IMG/VR virus record: IMGVR_UViG_3300007734_000600
Location: 1-33,778 of that record
From: a virus
Direction: 5' to 3' (one strand)
Length of the DNA: 33,778 nt
The notes beneath the pieces are model-generated. The model was given only the letters and a program-made list of their open reading frames with translations, was not told the DNA's origin and ran no database searches. Shown here one piece after another: positions 30,470-33,778 of the stretch; the stretch's first letter is position 1; each line of letters starts with the position of its first letter. Made by a program: the position numbers and the translations under genes.

Positions 30470-30494
30470 TGTAAGATTGTTTGAAACACGGCTA

Positions 30495-30560
30495 GGTGCG
30501 AAGTCATGAGCGCACCGAAAAGAGAAGTCTCCCCTCCTGCCGCAGTTTCTTTTAGGGAGA
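30495..30560 (+). promoter_or_regulatory. Structured leader before the replication gene
   Basis: GGTGCG (30495-30500) pairs with CGCACC (30511-30516). TCTCCC (30528-30533) pairs with GGGAGA (30555-30560) around a 21-base loop, so the only strong Shine-Dalgarno near the next gene could be hidden. It lies in the position of lambda nutR/tR1 (between cro and O). It might be an antitermination or translational control element; no nut-type box is recognised. Confidence 0.35.
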
Positions 30561-30579
30561 ATTGGAACAAGAGACAGCT

Positions 30580-31302
30580 ATGCACTATTACCAGTTTCAC
30601 ATTGGTGACTACATCAGTCACACAAGGCATCTTTCTTTGATGGAAGATTTGGCCTATCGCAGACTTTTGGATTTTTATTTTCTTCATGAGCAACCTATAA
30701 AACACAGGGATGCAGCCCGTCAAATAGGCATGAAAGAGCATGAAGAAGATGTTTTGACAGTCTTAAATGAGTTCTTTTTGTCCACAGAAAATGGCTTTGT
30801 AAACCCAAGGGCTGACAAGGAAATTAAGCAATACAGAGAATTTGCTGAAGCGGGTAAACGTGGGGCTGCTAAAAGGTGGTCAAAGCCCCCCCATGAGGAG
30901 GCTAATAGCCCCCCTAATGCTACCCCAATAGCAACCAATAACCATAAACCAATAACCAATAACCATAAACCAAAGAGAGAAAGCGCAACTGTCGTTGCTT
31001 GCCCTCCCGATGTTGACCAACAAATCTGGGATGACTGGCAGCAGTTACGCAAAGCCAAAAAAGCGCCAGTTACTGAAACCGTGGTTAACAGCGCAAGAAA
31101 GGAAGCTGCCAAGGCAAATATGGCGTTTAGCGATTTCTTGAGTGTTTGGTGCGCCAGGGGATCGCAAGGTTTGCAAGCCGATTGGTTAAAGCCTGACGAG
31201 CGAAATTTATCTAAGACTGGTCAGCGAAATGCAAATGTACTGTCTGGCTTAACCCGTGGCTTACTTGGAGGACAAACCAATGTCAAATTACTTGGAAACT
31301 GA
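30580..31302 (+). CDS. DUF1376-type replication protein
   Basis: A 240-residue protein starting at ATG 30580; relatives begin with this MHYYQFHIGDY sequence, so the TTG at 30562 is unlikely. Residues 1-85 are DUF1376 (YdaU-like): HIGDYISHTRHLSLMEDLAY, then RRLLDFYF. A low-complexity linker follows (about 105-140), containing TNNHKPITNNHKP. The C-terminal domain DVDQQIWDDWQQLRKAKKAP, then WCARGSQGLQADWL, is common in phage replication proteins. It probably acts as an origin-binding initiator like lambda O. The linker DNA contains direct repeats. Confidence 0.8.
   Translation: MHYYQFHIGDYISHTRHLSLMEDLAYRRLLDFYFLHEQPIKHRDAARQIGMKEHEEDVLTVLNEFFLSTENGFVNPRADKEIKQYREFAEAGKRGAAKRWSKPPHEEANSPPNATPIATNNHKPITNNHKPKRESATVVACPPDVDQQIWDDWQQLRKAKKAPVTETVVNSARKEAAKANMAFSDFLSVWCARGSQGLQADWLKPDERNLSKTGQRNANVLSGLTRGLLGGQTNVKLLGN
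30933..30973 (+). repeat. Iteron-like direct repeats inside the replication gene
   Basis: A 20-base unit AACCAATAACCATAAACCAA occurs at 30933-30952 and 30954-30973, a 21-bp period of two helical turns and seven codons. AATAACC occurs three times in the cluster. The repeats are A/T-rich and inside an initiator-type gene, as the lambda ori is inside O. This is a candidate replication origin. Confidence 0.55.
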
Positions 31303-31678
31303 TTTTTGCCAAACAGACGAAGGTTTGGACTACATTTTTGGTCGTATGAGTGCAATTTATGGTGCTGCATTTCTTAGACATTGGGAAGGCGTTGACCACA
31401 ATTTAATTCGACAGGAATGGGCAAATCAATTGGGCAGATTTTTGACTTATCGCCCAAGCATGGATTTTGCAATCTCAAAATTAAACGAAGAGTTTGTGCC
31501 TAGTGCCATTAAGTTTAGAAACTTATGCAACCAAGGCCCTGAGATTCCCATAAAATCATTACCTCAAATTGAAAGAAAAATGACCATTCACGAGCAAATT
31601 GAAAGTGAAAGGGTTAAGGCTGAAGCGTTGGCAAAATTGGCAGCATTAAAAAAGCAATACAAAAATGACACACCATGA
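31280..31678 (+). CDS. Possible helicase loader (lambda P-like position)
   Basis: A 132-residue protein with start at 31280 behind a GGAGG site. It overlaps the replication gene by 23 bases. A helical N-terminal domain (LDYIFGRMSAIYGAAFLRHW, LIRQEWANQLGRFL) is followed by FAISKLNEEFVPSAIKFRNL and CNQGPEIP, a layout like the DnaB-loading P proteins of lambdoid phages. The C-terminus is a basic coiled coil (ERVKAEALAKLAALKKQYK). No Walker motif is present. The assignment is inferred from architecture and operon position. Confidence 0.5.
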   Translation: MSNYLETDFCQTDEGLDYIFGRMSAIYGAAFLRHWEGVDHNLIRQEWANQLGRFLTYRPSMDFAISKLNEEFVPSAIKFRNLCNQGPEIPIKSLPQIERKMTIHEQIESERVKAEALAKLAALKKQYKNDTP

Positions 31679-31944
31679 AGCAAACAGAATCCTTGATCGG
31701 GTCAGAGAAGGCCAACAATTTAGCCACTATGTCATCACAAGAGCGCTTGAACTTACAGGAGACTATGCGGAATGCGGAGGCGTTAGATTGGATCAGACGT
31801 TACCGCAAGAAAGTCATGGAGGAGGGCAGAGGGGAAGCGCAGTACTGGTGGCAACAGACGCTAGTCCACATAGCACAGAGGCGTGGGCAAGCTGCCGCTG
31901 ATGACCTACGCAGACGCATGAACGAACAGAAAGACAAAAAATGA
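31675..31944 (+). CDS. Conserved small phage protein (DUF7696-like)
   Basis: An 89-residue protein with ATGA overlap with the previous stop. RNAEALDWIRRYRKKVMEEG (32-51) and RRGQAAADDLRRRMNEQKDK (69-88) match a short conserved family that I recognise as DUF7696-like. It is helical and basic. The alternative frame at 31665-31901 on the same strand has poor composition and is rejected. The stop overlaps the RusA start (ATGA, 31941-31944). Its role in replication is unknown. Confidence 0.7.
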   Translation: MKQTESLIGSEKANNLATMSSQERLNLQETMRNAEALDWIRRYRKKVMEEGRGEAQYWWQQTLVHIAQRRGQAAADDLRRRMNEQKDKK

Positions 31945-32369
31945 CCTTTATGACCACATTCAGCGTAGATGCTGACCCCGTAGGCAAGCAACGAGCAAGG
32001 TACGCCAAGCGTGGAAACTTTGTCCAAGCCTATACCCCTGAAAAGACCCGCACTTACGAAACTTTGATCAAGGAAGCAGGCATTCAGGCAATGGGAACAT
32101 CCGAGCCGCTAGAAACGCCTGTTAGCCTTTATCTATACATTCGTATGCCAATCCCTAAGTCATACTCCAAAAAGCGAACAGAAGCCTGTTTAAACGGCTC
32201 TGAGCAACCAATTAAGAAGCCCGATGCCTCAAATATCCTGAAATCTGTGGAAGATGGGTTAAATGGGGTGGTTTACAAAGACGATTCTCAAATCATCAAC
32301 ATTCATGTGACCAAGGTTTACTCAACACAAGGCGGTGTAGATATTTGCGTTAAGGAGTGCTTGCAATGA
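31941..32369 (+). CDS. RusA-type Holliday junction resolvase
   Basis: A 142-residue protein. FSVDADPVGKQRARYAKRGN is the RusA N-terminus. The catalytic region KKPDASNILKSVEDGLNGVV, then YKDDSQI, carries Asp95, Asp105 and Asp114/115. The second Asp of the usual PDxDN motif is Ser97 (PDASN), a variant found in phage RusA relatives. It cuts Holliday junctions and branched DNA before packaging. It is coupled by ATGA to both neighbours. Confidence 0.9.
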   Translation: MTFMTTFSVDADPVGKQRARYAKRGNFVQAYTPEKTRTYETLIKEAGIQAMGTSEPLETPVSLYLYIRMPIPKSYSKKRTEACLNGSEQPIKKPDASNILKSVEDGLNGVVYKDDSQIINIHVTKVYSTQGGVDICVKECLQ

Positions 32370-32599
32370 ACATATTTGTTTATAGCAAAAGCAAATGCCC
32401 TAACTGCGTTGCTGCCAAACAATTGCTCAAATCCAAAGGGCTAAAGTTTATTGAAAACGACATGGACACAGAAACTGTCCGACAAGCCTTTCACTTTGCT
32501 TACCCAGACGTTAAACAAATGCCCCAAATCTTCATCAATGACCAACGGGTAGGCGGTTTGGCGGGTCTGCAACAAGCCTTAAAGGACTTAGGACTATGA
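32366..32599 (+). CDS. Glutaredoxin
   Basis: A 77-residue protein, start at 32366 (ATGA overlap). The redox centre is CPNC (11-14). QMPQIFINDQRVGG provides the cis-Pro loop and the GG motif of glutaredoxins. It would supply electrons for ribonucleotide reduction or protect redox enzymes. No ribonucleotide reductase gene is present in the genome, so it would serve host enzymes. It lies among replication genes, as NrdH/glutaredoxin genes often do in phages. Confidence 0.85.
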   Translation: MNIFVYSKSKCPNCVAAKQLLKSKGLKFIENDMDTETVRQAFHFAYPDVKQMPQIFINDQRVGGLAGLQQALKDLGL

Positions 32600-32688
32600 G
32601 CAACAAAGCCATTTACAGCGTTTTAGGACTGCTTTTGGTGGCTTATTGGCTATGGGTTATTTGGTTTGTAAGGGCTGTTTTATGGTAA
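32596..32688 (+). CDS. Single-TM microprotein (30 aa)
   Basis: ATG at 32596 overlaps the glutaredoxin stop (ATGA), and TAA lies at 32686-32688, overlapping the NinB start. The product MSNKAIYSVLGLLLVAYWLW is one hydrophobic helix over residues 5-28. Double coupling supports expression. It might be a membrane-associated toxin-like or exclusion peptide. The function is unknown and the sequence is not recognised. Confidence 0.58.
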   Translation: MSNKAIYSVLGLLLVAYWLWVIWFVRAVLW

Positions 32689-33083
32689 TCACCCTACAAA
32701 ACGTAGAGCAAGCGCACATGGTGCTGAAAAACCTATGGCCTAAGATGAAAGATGCCTTGCAGTCTGGCAAGCACTTACGGCTAGAAGTTAAACGATCCAC
32801 ACGAAGCACAGACCAAAACGCTATGTTTCACAGCCTGATTGACACGATTGCCAAGGAAATGAAGCAAGCTGGGTCAGCATGGTCAGCAGATGATTGGAAA
32901 CGCCTGTTAATTGACCAATGGGCGCACGAAACAGGACGCAAGATGGGCAAGGTTGCCCCAAGCCTAGATGGTGAACGGGTAGTTCAATTAGGGCTTCAGA
33001 GCCACAAATTCACCATAGAAGAAGGTTCAGAGTTTATTGAATGGCTAATGGCTTGGATGGCAGACAAAGGGATTGAAACATGA
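32682..33083 (+). CDS. ninB: NinB-like recombination protein
   Basis: A 133-residue protein starting at 32682. RSTDQNAMFHSLIDTIAKEM (38-57), then DDWKRLLIDQWAHETGRKMG (68-87), with SLDGERVVQLGLQSHKFTIE, match NinB, a lambda Orf-type mediator of recombination that helps RecF-like steps and binds single-strand ends. The start overlaps the end of the TM microgene. The stop overlaps the YbcO-like start. It works with the ERF annealase and exonuclease in the opposite operon, presumably. Confidence 0.83.
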   Translation: MVITLQNVEQAHMVLKNLWPKMKDALQSGKHLRLEVKRSTRSTDQNAMFHSLIDTIAKEMKQAGSAWSADDWKRLLIDQWAHETGRKMGKVAPSLDGERVVQLGLQSHKFTIEEGSEFIEWLMAWMADKGIET

Positions 33084-33400
33084 TGTTTCCGAAACACAAT
33101 TACGTCAGAAGCCAAAAACTGCTGAAAATGGTGGCAAACCTAGACTGCCAATGCTGTGGCGAATCGTATGGGGTGCAAGCCGCACACTCAAATTGGGGTG
33201 GTGGTAAGGGTCGTGGCATTAAGGCAGATGACAACCTAGTGGCTGCTTTATGCCTGAAATGCCATTACGAAATAGACCAAGGGGCACATTTGTCAAAAGA
33301 CGAACGCAAAGATATGTGGTTAAAAGCCCACATTGCAACGGTTGAGGCACTTGGTGACCAATGGCCTACCGAAGTGCCAAAGCCTCATTTGCCCTTGTGA
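33080..33400 (+). CDS. HNH-type nuclease-like protein (YbcO/DUF1364-like)
   Basis: A 106-residue protein. CQCCGESYGVQAAHSNWGGG (23-42) and LCLKCHYEID (57-66) form a zinc-stabilised HNH-type core: Cys23, Cys25 and Cys26, then His36, Cys58, Cys61 and His62. This resembles YbcO/DUF1364 and Ref-type proteins, which may nick DNA in recombination. It ends the rightward early operon and overlaps the convergent gene tail by 16 bases. Confidence 0.75.
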   Translation: MMFPKHNYVRSQKLLKMVANLDCQCCGESYGVQAAHSNWGGGKGRGIKADDNLVAALCLKCHYEIDQGAHLSKDERKDMWLKAHIATVEALGDQWPTEVPKPHLPL

Positions 33401-33555
33401 GCCTTGTCCATGCCCAAAGACTCATGGCGCTTCAGTTCTTTTTCCACAGCAGCAATGCGCTTCATTTCTTCACGATGCTCAGACACTTTTTCATAGTGCA
33501 TCGGCTCTTTAGGAGTTTTAGATTTAGCAGCGGTGATGGTGTAATTTGTAGCCAT
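33385..33555 (-). CDS. Small basic helical protein (56 aa)
   Basis: The start at 33555 is preceded by AGGAT. The product begins MATNYTITAAKSKTPKEPMH and is a charged helix (EKVSEHREEMKRIAAVEKEL). A longer start at 33585 overlaps the late promoter and is unlikely. It is transcribed leftward from near the late promoter, against the early operon end. No motif is seen. It might be a late-switch regulator because of its location, but that is speculation. Confidence 0.6.
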   Translation of the reverse strand: MATNYTITAAKSKTPKEPMHYEKVSEHREEMKRIAAVEKELKRHESLGMDKAHKGK

Positions 33556-33578
33556 GACAAATCCTGTTAAAATGGTGA

Positions 33579-33607
33579 TTGACATTGTGCCATATTGGGC
33601 ATAAAGT
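33579..33607 (+). promoter_or_regulatory. Sigma70-like promoter for the rightward late operon
   Basis: A perfect -35 hexamer TTGACA (33579-33584) is followed after 17 bases by TAAAGT (33602-33607), which matches four of six consensus -10 positions. Transcription would start near 33614, about 24 bases before the ATG at 33638. The spacer contains the short dyad TGCC/GGCA (33589-33602), a possible operator. This is the best promoter seen ahead of the late region. Confidence 0.6.
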
Positions 33608-33610
33608 CAA
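33584..33610 (-). promoter_or_regulatory. Weak leftward promoter candidate opposing the late promoter
   Basis: On the minus strand, TTGACT (33610-33605) is followed after 15 bases by CACAAT (33589-33584). Spacing is short and it overlaps the late promoter completely, so the two polymerases would interfere. It would transcribe the small gene at 33385-33555. Confidence 0.25.
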
Positions 33611-33637
33611 ACCATAAATTCTTTGCAAGGAAACATC

Positions 33638-33778
33638 ATGGGTAAAATGGACACTAAAATTGCCAAAAGTACAACAGGCGCAACACCCCCAAAGGGCGCT
33701 GCATCTTCTGACAAGTCTGGTGAACGCATGGGCAAGACCGTAGGCGGTGTTGGCATGGGTAAAGAGGACAAGACAGGC
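33638..33778 (+). CDS. Small basic Gly/Lys-rich protein, 5' part (continues at 1-199)
   Basis: The gene begins with ATG at 33638 behind a good ribosome binding site (AAGGAAA, 33627-33633) and runs off the window end. Joined to bases 2-199 it encodes a 70-residue protein beginning MGKMDTKIAK, rich in Lys, Gly, Thr and Ser, with no recognisable domain. It is the first gene after the likely late promoter. Its composition resembles the other small basic proteins of this block (775-936, 939-1217). The function is unknown; a minor virion or DNA-associated protein is possible, but that is inference from composition and position. Confidence 0.8.
   Translation, partial: MGKMDTKIAKSTTGATPPKGAASSDKSGERMGKTVGGVGMGKEDKTG
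33652..33778. repeat. Terminal direct repeat (right copy)
   Basis: This is the right-hand copy of the 127-bp repeat at 1-127, identical throughout. It lies 14 bases after the ATG of the gene that crosses the join. Confidence 0.95.

Noticed and set aside
30506-30640. 44-codon plus-strand frame MSAPKREVSPPAAV...
   Set aside because: It runs into the DUF1376 gene in another frame and has no good ribosome binding site. The segment is better explained as a structured leader.
31665-31901. Alternative 78-codon frame on the plus strand
   Set aside because: Its composition is shadow-like and the coupled frame at 31675-31944 matches a conserved family.

Overview
The window is a complete tailed-phage genome of the P22 podovirus type. 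The first 127 bases are repeated exactly as the last 127 bases, so the contig closes into a circle of about 33.65 kb. One small gene crosses the join, starting at 33638 and ending at 199. The virion genes follow the P22 plan: small and large terminase, P22-type portal, scaffold, P22-type coat, gp4-like and gp10-like tail completion proteins, three gp7/gp20/gp16-like ejection proteins, and a spike with a head-binding-like N-terminus. I see no integrase and no CI-like repressor. The host is probably a freshwater betaproteobacterium (Burkholderiales), but that is an impression from protein families and base composition.

Layout. (1) The late region is rightward, from a sigma70-like promoter at 33579-33607 across the join to 25603. 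It opens with small basic proteins, a GroES-like co-chaperonin and an ADP-ribosyltransferase-like protein. It then carries terS, a structured non-coding gap, terL, portal, scaffold and coat. Next comes an unusually large block of decoration and fibre genes (8576-14335), then gp4/gp10-like genes, the ejection proteins, a spike, two holin-like membrane proteins and a GH24 endolysin. (2) The leftward early operon (29976 down to 25593) is tightly coupled. It encodes small proteins, an ERF annealase, a 30-residue proline-rich microprotein, a YqaJ/lambda-exonuclease-type nuclease, a small protein with an SSB-like acidic tail, a winged-helix protein, two mosaic paralogues built from DNA-identical blocks, and zinc-ribbon microproteins. 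(3) The rightward early operon (30144-33400) encodes a Cro/YdaS-like regulator, a secreted cysteine-rich peptide, a DUF1376 replication protein with internal iteron-like repeats, a possible helicase loader, a RusA resolvase, a glutaredoxin, NinB and a YbcO-type HNH protein. (4) The two early operons diverge from a 167-bp control region (29977-30143) that holds two opposed promoters and three GTGGGAAC-type sites.

Working together, the early genes form a replication and recombination module: initiator, loader, annealase, exonuclease, SSB-like protein, NinB, RusA and YbcO. The late genes build and empty the virion and lyse the cell. Many real genes are under 60 codons, and most are supported by ATGA or TAATG stop/start overlaps with both neighbours. 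No tRNA, CRISPR array, insertion sequence or reverse transcriptase was found.
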